Made by a program: the position numbers and the translations under genes. From Amaurobius ferox (taxonomy: Eukaryota > Arthropoda > Arachnida > Araneae > Amaurobiidae), in assembly GCA_951213105.1 (NCBI GenBank), contig OX578146.1:109789776-109853775 (forward strand): 64,000 nt of DNA, in the 5' to 3' direction. The notes below the pieces were generated by a model. The model did not search any database and was not told where the DNA came from. It saw only the letters and a list, made by a program, of their open reading frames with translations. Positions 1-11,268 of the stretch are shown one piece after another (position 1 is the stretch's first letter; each line of letters opens with the position of its first letter).

Positions 1-348
1 AATAATATAATCAATATATAAATGTAAATATATATAATTAGTATTATTAATATATATTAATAATATTAATACCAAAAATATATGCATAATTATTAATTAA
101 AGTTATTAATAATGATTGTTAATATGTGTTTTTAATAATATTTTTTAATAAACATGTTTACCAATTAATATTAATTAATTTTATAATTAATTTAATAATA
201 AATTGTTTTAATTTAATAGCTAAACAGTTAAATAAATTAATTCATTTATTTAATAATTTCGTTAAATAACCTTTTTATAATGAAGATTCCATGGTATTAA
301 TCGTTCAAGTGCAAATGGGTATGTGTTTTATGTATTGTAACATATTTT
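1..348. other. AT-rich non-coding DNA
   Basis: Almost pure A/T with many TAAT/ATTA runs. I see no exon, promoter element or recognisable repeat. It is probably intron or spacer upstream of the orphan exon at 4610. Confidence 0.6.
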
Positions 349-474
349 TACTTTCCTTATATACATACTGTATAAGGAAAGTATTGTGACGGGGTCGAAA
401 ATTCGAAATCGAGTTTTCGACGGAAGAGCACGTTTCAAGCATCCCTGATCACGAATCAAACATTTTTGAAGTGA

Positions 475-516
<42 letters not shown>

Positions 517-1318
517 TATGTGTGTGTGTGTGTCAGTGAGTCTGTGGAGACGATAACTGACCAACGAATGGACCGATTCGAACAAAATTTGGTACAAAAA
601 TCACAATCCATAAACACTGGAAGCCTATTGTTTTTATATGTAATCGAATGTTCAGAACCCCCCCACCCCCACCCAAATTTTCGAATAAAATTTTGAAAAA
701 ATCGTCAAAAAATCAAAACCACTAATAAAGTTACGCAAATAGACATTTCTTATGTAATTTTTCATTAAAAAACGATTGACATAAATTTTAGAACGCTAAC
801 ATAAACCGTTCTCGAGATATTGCACATTTTTCAAAAAAAATTATTAAAAAGTCATATAAAATGAAAAAAAAATTTCCTATTGAGAAACATGTTCACTTTT
901 CATATGTAATACCATGCGATAAATTGGGTGACATCATTCTCGTGGATCTAGCTCGTTCCATTCATGAAAAAATATACTTTGAGGAATACTTTTGTATTTG
1001 AACGCCAATAGTAATTTATCTGCTGTAAGAACAACTTATTTCTTCGTCCATAACGCTTGGCGAGATTTTGACGACGAATATGACGGAATGTCGCCAACTT
1101 GGCGACTTTTTGAAATGTTGCCAAATTAACGAAAATCTCGCCAAATGGATAAAAATGAAGCTAAATCAATGAAAATGACGGCTAATTGTAGAAAACTCAA
1201 TATCTTGGAAATAATATTAGTATCTACTATAAGAAAAACCTATTTATTTTACTGTAAAAGTAGTAAATTCATTACATTATATAAGGAAAGTCATGTGTTG
1301 CCCACATCAGATTTTTTT
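349..1318 (+). repeat. Interspersed hairpin/microsatellite element, family R1, copy a
   Basis: Starts with a near-perfect palindrome (ACTTTCCTTATA ... TATAAGGAAAGT), followed by a TG microsatellite (about 479-535), a body with no long ORF, and a 3' end reading GGAAAGTCATGTG-TTGCCCACATCAG plus a T-run. The same start, body and end recur at 27501-28906 and, inverted, at 30118-31115, which shows this is a dispersed element. No transposase is encoded, so it is non-autonomous. The class is not known to me; a small ATGTG/CACAT hairpin near the 3' end is faintly Helitron-like but no CTRR terminus is visible. Confidence 0.8.
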
Positions 1319-1960
1319 AAATATAAAATGCATACGAAAAAATAGTAACTCTAAATTTGTTTCACAATTACAGAATCTAGGCATGAAAATGTTTTTTAAA
1401 GAAACTTTAGCCATTTAATTCATATTTATATCAAAATAGATTTTTTAATTTTTTCAAAATGTTTATCCCTTTCTGTCAAATAAATAATGCTGTGGGCAGT
1501 CCTCAAACTCCGAATAATATAAAGGTTTAATTTATAAACATCTACAGAAATTCCTTGATTTATCACCTTTAATGTATTTGCCAATTTCACTTTACATCCT
1601 GATATTTATGTTGATTGATTGATGATTCTTTGTGTGATTGATTTTCTTTGAGTGCTTGCAGATCTAATTTTATCACTTAACATTTTCAGCAGTTAATGTG
1701 CTTACGTTGAATATTAAATTATGGATCAAGGTAATTTGAAGGGACAAATAAGAAAAATATATTAATAAGTTTTACATTTTTTTCATCCTCTCTATGGTAT
1801 TTATTCCATTTAAATACTTGTTTAATGATGAAAATGATGTATGAGCATGCTCTCTATATTAATTTGTAATTGCTTGTTAGCTTGTCATAGAAGGCAACGA
1901 AGAACTAAAAAACATAAAACAAGTGCTATATATCAATCCATATATTATTTTTGTATGCAT

Positions 1961-2112
1961 TTTACTTTCCCTGCAATACATGGTAATGTATAGGGAAAGT
2001 ATTGGAATCATGCCGAAAATCACAACTCGAGTTTTCGATGGATCTACACGTTTCGAGACCTCTAGAATACGAAAATACCATTTTTAACGTGACGTCTGTG
2101 TGTCTGTCTGTG

Positions 2113-2143
<31 letters not shown>

Positions 2144-2740
2144 GCAGATTTTGTATCCACTCTAATTAAAAAACTAATGGACCGAATTTCACAAAATTTT
2201 GTAGGTAAGTCACTTCTGGGCGGACCTGGTGCTGATTAGTTTTGCGTACGATTCGGAATAAAAGAACCTGCCTTTTTTTGCGAAATGGCCCGCAAAAGCT
2301 TGTATCCACTCTAGTTGAAAAACTAATGGACCGAATTTCACAAAATTCGGTAGATGAGTCACGTATAGGTCACCCTGGTGCTGATTAGATTTTGGTATGA
2401 TTCAGAAAAAAATAACCTGCCTTTTTTTGTAGAATGGCCCGCAAAAATTGCCAAAATCTAAACTAAAAAGCTACATATGCTCAAATATATCCATTAAATG
2501 CTTGTTTAATGCGTAATTTTTAACGAAGAAAATAATAAGACCAACCCCATTACACTAGGACTAGCCGTTCTCGAGAGATATTAGTTTTTTTCGTATTTTT
2601 CCACGCCACCTTTGAAAATAAGTCCAGTTATCAAATGAGAACGAAAATTGAATTAAAAGTGAATTACATTTAATTGAAATAAATAGAACGTGGATATAAG
2701 TCTGCAGGGAAAGTCATGTGCTGCCCACATCAGATTTTTT
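1961..2740 (+). repeat. Interspersed hairpin/microsatellite element, related family R2
   Basis: Same architecture as R1: an opening hairpin (ACTTTCCCTGC ... AGGGAAAGT), a (TGTC)n tract at about 2097-2145, and the same terminal GGAAAGTCATGTGCTGCCC followed by CACATCAG and a T-run. The body differs from R1 and contains an internal near-repeat of about 150 bp: the phrase around TTGTATCCACTCTA occurs at about 2150 and 2300. Non-coding. Confidence 0.75.
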
Positions 2741-4609
2741 ATTGTGCATTTGAGATCTTGGGTAATACAAAATACATATCAAATTGACAAAACTCGATTG
2801 AATGAGTTTGTGTGATGCGTTTTAAGAATTGGATCACTAATTGTTGTTCTTGTAAAGTTTATTGTGATCATGTTGAATAATTTCGTCTTTCAGTGCCAGC
2901 ATTGGGGCGATATTGTAACCAACAATAATTTTTATACGGGTTAACATATGAAAAAACAACTTTTGTAATATTAAAAAGTATAATAAATTACGCGACTGAA
3001 CCAAGCGTCAGCTATTTAAAAATAACAAATATCGATACCACCCCTCAATTTTCAAACACCCTGTTCCGAATTGAAATCATTTCCGAGCTCCGTTTTTTCA
3101 TGCAAAACCATACCGATTGTATATAGCGTTGGTGTAATACGTCCTAAATTAGTTTCTTTGATACGCCCCAAACATGTGCAGTGCAATTCGCCACGTATGC
3201 GCATAAACATATGGTTTGTAGGTAGAACGACACAAAATATCCTATATGCTTTACATGCTATATCTTTTAAATTCGCTAAGTTAGAAAACCGATATTCAAG
3301 AAGTTATACTTTTGAATTGCTTGGAATGAACACTAATAAATACAAATACCAGAAGTCACAAAGAGGAAAAATTTCTTTTACCCCAGAAATAAAATTAAAA
3401 AATGCTATCTCAGCGAGCTTTCATCCGATGAAAGTTAAATCTTAGCACAATATTCATAATAATAATATAATACCAAATTAAAAAGTTAGAATAAAATCTT
3501 TTAAATTTTGGAAGTTAGAAAACTAATAAATTAAATCTACTTTGTTCGAAACAGCTACTTTTTGTCTAAACAAAATGTTAGTCATATAATCAAAACACCT
3601 ATTAAAGTATTTTACATTCGAATACCGCTTGCTTGGATTAAAACTAATTCCGAAGTTGGCATTTTGACGGATTTTTGACTTTAAATGCTCATTACTTTTA
3701 AACTAATTCAAATGAAAAAAAATTTTGCCGAGCCGTATTGTCTGTGGACTTAAAGTGTCCTCTGTACCGAATTTTGCCACTGTCTAAACTTCAGGTTTTC
3801 CACTACAGAAGACATAGTCAGAAAGGCACACAGGCATTTCCTTTTATTTTGTTTTCCTTTTAGTTTCAATTATTGCGGGCAATATAGAAATATTTATTGT
3901 TAGAATAGATTATGCCACTGTCACACCAATACTATTGAAGCACCAGTACATTATAAATAAATAAAGTGAAATGATACCATCTATTGTCGTCTAAAAATGT
4001 TTCTTAATACGTGCTCATGCAATAAGCATGCCAAAAGTTGACAAAAGTATCCAGTGTTGATCCTGTTATTATCGTGCATATATCATTATTTTACATGTCG
4101 AATTCAACGTTTTAACATTAGCATAAAACTTTGATTGCAAACTTGGAGCGAGAAATTTCTTCCGGAAAGACGCGTAACGGAACAAAGCAGATTATGCTTG
4201 GACTTCAGAAGTGATTAATATATTAAAAAAAAGTTTAACATTGTTTATGTGCCAGGAAAATATCACTTTCTTTTATTCATGAATATCTCCATTAGTTTGG
4301 AATTGTTGTTTTATGTTTTGGTGGTACTTAAGGGAGAATGGGTGAAAGGGTAACCGAACTTTTAATGAGTAGGTAAGCATAGTTCTAAAAAGAAACGTCT
4401 GAAGCATTGGTTTTGCTTGTGAAGAAACAAATCATAATTTGAGTTCAGAAACTTTTTAACTACATATTAAACACTTTTGACTACTACACTTTAACTACGT
4501 ACTAAATCAAGTGACTACATATGATATCAATGAAAATCAATTCTATTTAAGGTTCAAACGTCATGTGTACTTAATTCGACGAGTATTTACTATCAACTTG
4601 TTATTTTAG
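2741..4609. other. Non-coding DNA before the orphan Ig2 exon
   Basis: No exon recognised. An open frame at 3071-3445 (+, 124 codons) shows no domain, signal peptide or splice-bounded Ig pattern, and I do not call it a gene. The part around 3650-3840 shares phrases with 6880-7130 (AAACTAATTC, CTGTACCGAATTT), suggesting another old dispersed repeat. Probably the long E3-E4 intron of cassette c0, whose upstream exons would lie before this window. Confidence 0.45.
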
Positions 4610-4786
4610 GTGATCATACTTCTACTAATGTTGTATCCACTGATGCAACATCTACAATAAGAGTGTCTTCCTCTGGTTCTCTTGTCATCAGCAAAGTAGA
4701 TGCTTCCATGAAAGGTTCCTATACCTGTGAAGCAAACAATGGATTTGGTAAATCCCTTGTAAAAACAATACAAATTTCAGTTCGTG
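4610..4786 (+). CDS. sDscam-beta: sDscam cassette c0, exon E4: second half of Ig2 (orphan in window)
   Basis: Acceptor TTATTTTAG and donor GTAAGTG bound a 177-bp phase 1-1 exon. The peptide runs GDHTSTNVV ... SSSGSLVISKVDASMKGSYTC EANNGFG ... ISVRG, which is the E to G strands of a Dscam Ig8-like domain with the F-strand Tyr-x-Cys. No matching E1, E2 or E3 is found between 1 and 4609, so its partners are either upstream of the window or lost. It is almost identical to the c2 exon at 19703-19879 (about six differences in 177 bp), while the flanking introns are much less alike. Confidence 0.9.
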
Positions 4787-5708
4787 GTAAGTGTAAGACA
4801 AAATTGTTTTGAAAGGTCAATTCATTTAGTGAAAGACAAGCATCATGTCAAATGAGTAAAATCACTATATATATTTAAAAAATGATTTTATATTTGTTAA
4901 TTTAATTTATTTCATTTTTAGATCTCAATGTTCGTTTATAATGTAAATGTATCGTCAAATAACTTTCTTATATTTCCATGTGTTCTGCGTATTTTAGATG
5001 AAAATCATAATGTTTGATTAAGATGAATATTAAAATTTTTTTCTATAAATTAATGTGTATATCTTAATAAGTTGCTTTCAATGTTTTGGACAGAAAGATA
5101 TATGCAGTGATAATCTTTTCTGTTTTGAAGCTAAAAGTTTCAGACTTGTAAAATAATGTTTTTAATTGATATTGATAATTAGTCAAGATACTGATATGTA
5201 AGATATATATTGGTATTTTCTCAAATTATTAATCAAACGCCTGTTTTCTATATTTTGTAAATTATTATACGATTTTTAGTGATTCTCACGTATTGTTTAT
5301 GTAGCATTATTATGTTTGTGCAATGTTAATTGTAAATATAGAATATATACAATTTTCGAAAGTGAAATTTTCAGTGACGTGCAGTATAACTCTCGGCATG
5401 CAATTTTTTGGTGTTAATCATTTCAACGAAAACAAATATTTCATGTTCATAGATATTGACATTGGGGATACAGATACTATTTATATTACTGTTATTTGAT
5501 TGCTGGATCGTTTTATACAGCATACGGTTTTCGTTTTAATCAAATGCTTTTAAGATATAAAATCTTTCTAAAACCTGCTTAAATATTTGTTTTGCTGATA
5601 TATTAAATTTGATTGTTCTCATGATGATATTTAAATTTATTAATTTTATTCCATGCAATTATTTATTCAATACAAAATTTTTTTGCTGTATATTTTGTTG
5701 CTTAATGT
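4787..5708. other. Spacer with first copy of a duplicated promoter-upstream block
   Basis: The sequence from about 5030 to 5708 matches 6566-7320, which lies directly upstream of the c1 promoter. Shared landmarks are CTATAAATTAATGT/CTGTAAATTAATGT, TTTCTGTTTTGAA, TCTCACGTATTGT and GATATTTAAATTTATTA. No exon is present. It is a relic of a tandem cassette or promoter duplication. Confidence 0.7.
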
Positions 5709-6310
5709 CACGACGTATTCTCTGGAATTGAGGGGGGGGGGTGCGTTCAGGAATAAAAAATGAGTTCAAATTTCTGGATAATTAACACGTGTATTCACAA
5801 GCACAGCGTAAACAGAAATAATGTACAGTAAAACAGCACTCAAATGCTCCACTACTTTCACAAAATAAAAGAAACTATTCCCAAAATATTGACGTATTTT
5901 ATTTCACAAAACAGCAGTTACAATTCTCAATACATTGTCAAAAATCTCAATTCAATGTAGGTCGTATCATGTCAACTGCTCTGCAACTGAGTGATGACTT
6001 CTTTTATTGGCTCTTTCGGAAACTTTCGGAAATCTCTTCTATCTCGTATAATATTGGTTATTTTGAGGTGTTTCTCGAACCTTCGGGAAGCCACCAAATG
6101 ACGCCAAAATGGCGATAAATCTTCAAATCTGGCAACCATTTTTTGAACTTCATCGTAGGGCAATCCTAGATTCATGTGATAGGAAGGGTTTCTGTATGGG
6201 TGTTTTCTCCGTCTGGTGTTCGAAAAAAAAAAAACGAATATGAGAAGGGTAAAAGGAAAGAGACTTCAGAGTGTTTCAGTGTTTCACAAGTTCGTAACAT
6301 GTCATTCATA
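5709..6310. repeat. Putative interspersed insertion splitting the ghost promoter copy
   Basis: This roughly 0.6-kb stretch is absent from the otherwise parallel c1 promoter copy (compare 7300-7335). It includes a G-run and no convincing gene; the small frames at 5972-6175 (-) and 6176-6361 (+) look accidental. Parts resemble the last 350 bp of the window: CAAATTTCTGGATAA versus CAAATTTCTAGATAA, and GCAACTGAGTGATG versus CTAACTGAGCGATG. This suggests one dispersed family. Ends are only approximate. Confidence 0.5.
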
Positions 6311-6327
6311 ACAGTTCGTAACATAAC

Positions 6328-6370
6328 ATTTTCCCGATATGTGACGTTATATGACCAGTAACACTATGTA
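6328..6370 (+). promoter_or_regulatory. Decayed (ghost) cassette promoter element
   Basis: The block CCCGATATGTGACGTTA followed by TGACCAGTAACACTATGTAT is nearly the same as the c1 promoter at 7334-7372, but the GGCGCT core has become GACGTT. No signal-peptide exon follows within the next 1.2 kb. This is best read as the dead promoter of a lost cassette between c0 and c1. Confidence 0.75.
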
Positions 6371-7328
6371 TTGATATATACTATCAAATCGAGTATTGTG
6401 TTGTAAAATATATGACATTGACATCAAATACACATTAAAATATACATATACATATTTCGCTATATCTTATTTACATAACTGTTATGTCATATACAATGTT
6501 GCGTAATTATATAGATAATGCCATGCATATTAATGTAATGACGAAAACCATAGTTCTTGATTCAGAGGCTTATAATTTTTTTTTCTGTAAATTAATGTAC
6601 ATATATGAATAAGTTGATTTCAATGTTTAGTAGAGAAAATGTATGCAATGGCAATCATTTCTGTTTTGAAACTAAAAGATTCAGATTCGTAAAATAATGA
6701 TTTTTAATCAAGTCATCGATATTCAATCAATATTTTGATATAAAATTCATATTGCATATTTTGTGAACAATTGTACTATTTGAAGATATTCTCACGTATT
6801 GTGAGGCGTACTTTTCTGTGTATTTAAAAATATAAAATAATTATCCAACGGATTCGGTTCAAAGCTCGATGGAAAAAAGTTCTTTGGACTGTCCGATGGT
6901 GTCAAGATGGAAACTCTGTCATAATATTTTTGATCCCAAATATACCAATTCACATGAAAATTGCTCAAAATTGAGCTTCAACATAAAATAACTAAAAACT
7001 AATTCGAATTAAAAAATAATCACATCTAGGTATCTTCAGATCTGACTAGAACTATTACTGTACCGAATTTCTTATATGTGAGTCGTATAGATTTTCTGCT
7101 GCGAAATCAACAGACAAACCAACCAACGAATGAACAAAGAGATATCTTATTTTATTAGGTAAGACAGAATCTTTGTAAAACGTGTTTGAAAATTTATTTT
7201 GCTGATGTGTCAAATTGGATTGCTTTATTTTTCTCATGATTATATTTAAATTTATTACTTTTATTCTATGCACACATTAAATTATTCAGCACAATTTTTT
7301 TTTAGGTATATTCTTCTGCTTAACTTAA
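6371..7328. other. Spacer upstream of c1 promoter; second copy of duplicated block
   Basis: 6566-7320 is the partner of 5030-5708. Relative to that copy it carries extra sequence at about 6850-7140, with phrases like those near 3650-3840 (CTAATTCGAATT, CTGTACCGAATTT), so this is probably an inserted repeat fragment. The 72-codon minus-strand frame at 7055-7273 has no support as a gene. Confidence 0.6.
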
Positions 7329-7404
7329 CATTTCTCCGATATGTGGCGCTACGTGACCAGTAACACTATGTATACGATCAGAGTTTTATCTAACGCCATG
7401 TTGT
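7329..7404 (+). promoter_or_regulatory. c1 promoter: CTCF-like element plus downstream conserved block
   Basis: CTCCGATATGTGGCGCTACG has its GGCGCT at 7545-209 relative spacing: the core sits at 7345-7350, 209 bp before the c1 ATG. About 90 bp, including GTAACACTATGTATACGA and TAACGCCATGTTGT, is conserved with c2 (14808-14885). The core resembles the CTCF consensus. No TATA box can be assigned with confidence in such AT-rich DNA. Confidence 0.8.
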
Positions 7405-7553
7405 GGATATGACACAGTCAACTGTACTCTTCTTGCATAGCTTTATTTTTTACAATCGACATTTTGTGCTAACATGATAAGAGTAGTTATTTTGTAGATT
7501 CGAAAGCATGATACAATATATTTATGAGTTGGATGTGTAAATAAATAACTGAA

Positions 7554-7620
7554 ATGAAGAGTTATATACGGATTGCTTTTATTAGCCTGACCTGTTTATT
7601 TGGAGGAGCTTCATCAGGAG
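7554..7620 (+). CDS. sDscam-beta: c1 exon E1: signal peptide
   Basis: The first ATG that gives a signal peptide: MKSYIRIAFISLTCLFGG then ASSG, with a short basic start, a hydrophobic core, and small residues at the likely cleavage site. The exon ends GGAG|GTAAGAC at phase 1 and joins the GAT-coded start of the Ig1 exon at 8847. It is closely similar to the c2 E1. The exon directs the Ig-fold receptor to the secretory path. Confidence 0.9.
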
Positions 7621-8846
7621 GTAAGACATCTATTTTATTTTCAATAACATTTATGAAATGATTTTAATGCCTTTAAATACCAAGTCCTTGCACATAATTT
7701 TAAATATGTTTATTTCTAAAATTGGATGTATATTTTTCTTTAAGATAACATTACTCATATGTGTGCACATAAATAAATTATTCAGTGTGAATACATATTT
7801 GAGAAGTGAGTTATATAATACTATATGAAAAAGTTTTGCTGTCTTATGTATATAATGTGAAATATTTATTGATGCCATACAGCAGTAGGTTGTTTGGTTT
7901 AGCTTAAAGCGATATGTAGTTATATGCTTCTATAGTTTATTAATATTTGCGTTGTAATATTTTTTAATTTTACTGTATTGTATGTAAATTTGAATGAAAT
8001 GTTGCTTATGTTGCATAGTATATATGGCAGATTTTACGAGGCTGATGCTTATAGTGCAATATTTGTAATGTTTTACGAAAGTTTGTCCAATGTTCACTTT
8101 GATTGCTTTTCGTGAGCTTTATGGTTTGGCTTAGATCTGAAAGTAATGAGGAATGTCTACAATTATTAATATTTTCAATTTTACTGTGTCCTATATAATT
8201 TTGAACAAAATGTTGCTTTTTAGATAGTGCACTTGACAGTGGTGTTCATGGACATGTTAATTAAGTTTTGCAATATTTACAACGTTTCATGAAAACATGT
8301 GAAAGTTTAAAATTTTCATAAGCATTATGGTTTGGTTCAAAATTGTAACTAATTATACAATAATTTATTATTTATATTGCAAAGTATTTGAGTTTTATAT
8401 TAATGATGATAAATTTGAAACAAAATTTTTGTACGCATACTATATTCAAGAGGTTTCAAAATTTGTTTTTTTTTACATTGTGCGATATTTTCCCGTTTTA
8501 TAAAATATCATAAGCATCTCATTTTATTTATATGTCATACTAATTTCTATAAAACTAATGTATATAAGGAAAAAAAATGTATTTAAGTCTTAGGTAAACT
8601 AAAAATGCTCAACTTCATATTATATTAAGATTCTCATTTAAAAGGATGCGCCATATATATTTAAAGAGAACAAATATTCATTTCATTTGAAACTTTCTGA
8701 AACTTTTCTTGAATATTCTTCTTTGTCGATGCATACTTATGTAGCGTTTTTAATTTAAATCAATTAAAATCTGTATTTATTTATAAGCCCAGAACCTGCA
8801 TAATATTTTGAGTCAGGAAGACTAAGAGTTGAATCTTCTATTATAG
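7621..8846. other. c1 intron 1
   Basis: AT-rich intron between signal-peptide and Ig1 exons. Several loosely repeated phrases (TTTTACTGT, AAAATGTTGCTT, TTATGGTTTGG at about 7990-8340) suggest old internal duplication. No exon or transposon seen; the minus-strand frame at 7651-7878 is not supported. Confidence 0.55.
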
Positions 8847-9128
8847 ATGCTCCGGTTGTTCCACCTTTTATGTTTCCACCTGCCTTAAGAGAAGGTGAGA
8901 GAGGCAGTGCCACTTGCACCATTCGATCTGGAGATACACCTGTGCAATTTAAATGGAAAAAAGATGGTCAAGATATCGTTGAATCCTCCAATATCGATAT
9001 TCAGTCGGTTAAAGATTATTCAGTTCTTTTAATCAAATCCGTGACTTCAAGAAGCTCAGGGAATTATACATGCATAGTAAATAATGCTTTTGGTAGCGAT
9101 AAATTCACAGCAGTTTTAACAGTTACAG
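8847..9128 (+). CDS. sDscam-beta: c1 exon E2: variable Ig1 domain
   Basis: 282-bp, phase 1-1 exon encoding one whole Ig domain like Dscam Ig7. It starts DAPVVPPFMFPPALREGERG. The B-strand Cys is in SATCTIRSGD, the core Trp in FKWKKDG, and the F-strand Cys in SGNYTC, followed by FTAVLTVT. Acceptor ATTATAG, donor GTATGT. The Asn-Tyr-Thr just before the second Cys is an N-glycosylation sequon. It is most similar to c2 and c3 Ig1. By analogy with sDscam it would form the membrane-distal recognition domain of one isoform. Confidence 0.95.
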
Positions 9129-11154
9129 GTATGTATTTTACAGTTCACTGAAATATGCATTTTATATTTTGCAGTTATAATTTTAATTTCTAATGAATCC
9201 ATTTTATGTTTTTCATATAAAACTAACTAATGTTTTAAAAATTCTATTGCCTATATAATATTTATTTTATTAGTGCTTTGCTTACATGAAGGTGACACCG
9301 ATTCTTAAAATATAAATTAAAGTACATAATTAGAGAATTTAATATGTATAATAAAACCTCCGTAAGTTTTGGAAATAGAATGTTGCTTTGAATGGATATT
9401 TTTGTGAAGCAAAAGAATACTTAACAGCCTATACGAAATAAGTCTAATTATGATGGATCATATTTTCTGTCCCTGAAGTTACATTTTCGACTGGATTACT
9501 AAATAATTAAATATACTGATGAACAATTAAATATAATAATTAAAATAAATAATTAAATAAATAATAGTTAAATAATAATTAACGATTAATAAATAATCAA
9601 ATATGCAAATATTAAATGTGTCAATTTTAAAGGATTTTAAATATTATTTGATTTAAACTCACAGAATAAATATATTTGAATCACACATATGCGATATAAA
9701 TGTATTGAATAAATGTGCATAAATGCCCAAAAATGCATTTTTAATCTAATCTTTTGCTATTTTCATCCAACATGATTTTAAAACTTATGTTTCAGTTTTA
9801 TAACTAATGCAAAACATATACCTGAATTTAATGAAAAACAGCAAAGTAAAATTGTTTTCTATACTATTACCAAATTACGCTATAAGACTTCAGGAAAAAT
9901 GTTTCTTATTGCATGTTTTTTATAAGAGGTTGACATAATTAAGAATTGTGTTAGAAAAGAACAATGTCTTCTTTTTTTTCTTTATATAATTGTAATGTCA
10001 TATGCAGTGTTAAATGATTGTTATGCCATATGCAGTGTTAAATAATTGTAATGTCATATTTAATTATGTAAATTGCCAGGAAGCGTATATTTGTGAATTT
10101 CATTAATTCAAAACTTTTAAAAGTATAAAGAGTGTTTCAATGGAATACCCAGACATTTTTCACGGAAGGCACAAAATATTTTAATAAATATAATTAATTA
10201 TTATTAATAATATATTTCTCATATTGATAGTTAATAGAATAAATAATAACAATAAGCAGAAGATGCGTTATTATGAAAATCTAGAGCAAGTTTGAATAAA
10301 TTAATTTTCTATTTAAAAATTTCTAGATATTCTAATGAGCTGTATTGTGCTCAGAAAGCGAAAATGATATACAGACCAAACCCATTAGTTCATTTTACAA
10401 ACACTTGTGAATTAAGTATTCCGAATGGGTAGATATAAGAATAAAATAATATTTGAACTACGTACAGCTCAAACTGCTGTTAAAGTAATAAAACTAAACT
10501 AACTTCGTTAAAAGTAGCCTATAACACGAAATTATTAGTGTCCACCGGTTTCGAAGGCGAGAAACAGACATTTTCTTCAAGATATAAAAATAGATATATC
10601 TGATTTAAAAATAGCAAAGGCGTTTGAAGCAGAGAAAGAAGGTTTTCAACAGTGAGAGAAGAAAAAAGAGATAAAAAACCAAGAAGGAAGGAACACGAGG
10701 TAGGACACAATGAAGGAACAGCAACCAAAAGGAAAGTGGACGTCCAACGAATTCAAAACACTTGTTTAGTGAGCAAAACTACGAACATAAGAACCCTATT
10801 AAATTAAAAAAAGTGACTAACAGGGAACCTTTTAATATTTGAAAGGTAACTTTTTAGCATTTAAACTGAACAGATAAAAATATTTTTTTCTGCTCACTCG
10901 TCTGGTATCATTCAATAGAATTAATAAATATAAGATTAAATTAAGCTTAAAATTGAGAAAAATATGATTAGAAATAATTTATATTAAAGGGCAAAATTTT
11001 TACATACATATTAATAGTAGTAATGCTATATAATTTTTAAATTTAGTGTTGATCCTTAGGCATCCCCTCTGGGTATGCCAGTGAAATTTCTCTGCAGACC
11101 TTATTTGTAGTTTGAATATATTTAATTTTATAAAATATCCATATTCATCAATAG
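9129..11154. other. c1 intron 2
   Basis: AT-rich intron without exons. It has TAAT-rich stretches at 9500-9620 and an imperfect repeat of TGTAATGTCATATGCAGTGTTAAA-like units at about 9990-10060, one of them reading ATGCCATATGCAGTGTTAAA. The 69-codon minus-strand frame at 10519-10728 has no domain. Confidence 0.55.
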
Positions 11155-11268
11155 CACCTCCTGAATGGATAAAAGAACCAGCTGATATTTTTACACAAGA
11201 AGGTGAAAGTCTTGAAATTGAATGTAATGCTTCTGGCGTTCCCGCTCCTGATATTAAATGGATTTTAG
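11155..11268 (+). CDS. sDscam-beta: c1 exon E3: first half of Ig2
   Basis: 114-bp phase 1-1 exon. The peptide is APPEWIKEPADIFTQEGE ... IECNASGVPAPDIKWILG, matching the A to C strands of Dscam Ig8 (PPxW start, GVPxPxxxW). Acceptor TCAATAG, donor GTAGGA. The intron interrupts Ig2 just after the core Trp, the same place in every cassette. Confidence 0.93.

Noticed and set aside
3071..3445. 124-codon frame on +
   Set aside because: No recognisable domain, signal peptide, splice signals matching the cassette pattern or homologous copy in the window; the region looks like repeat-derived spacer.
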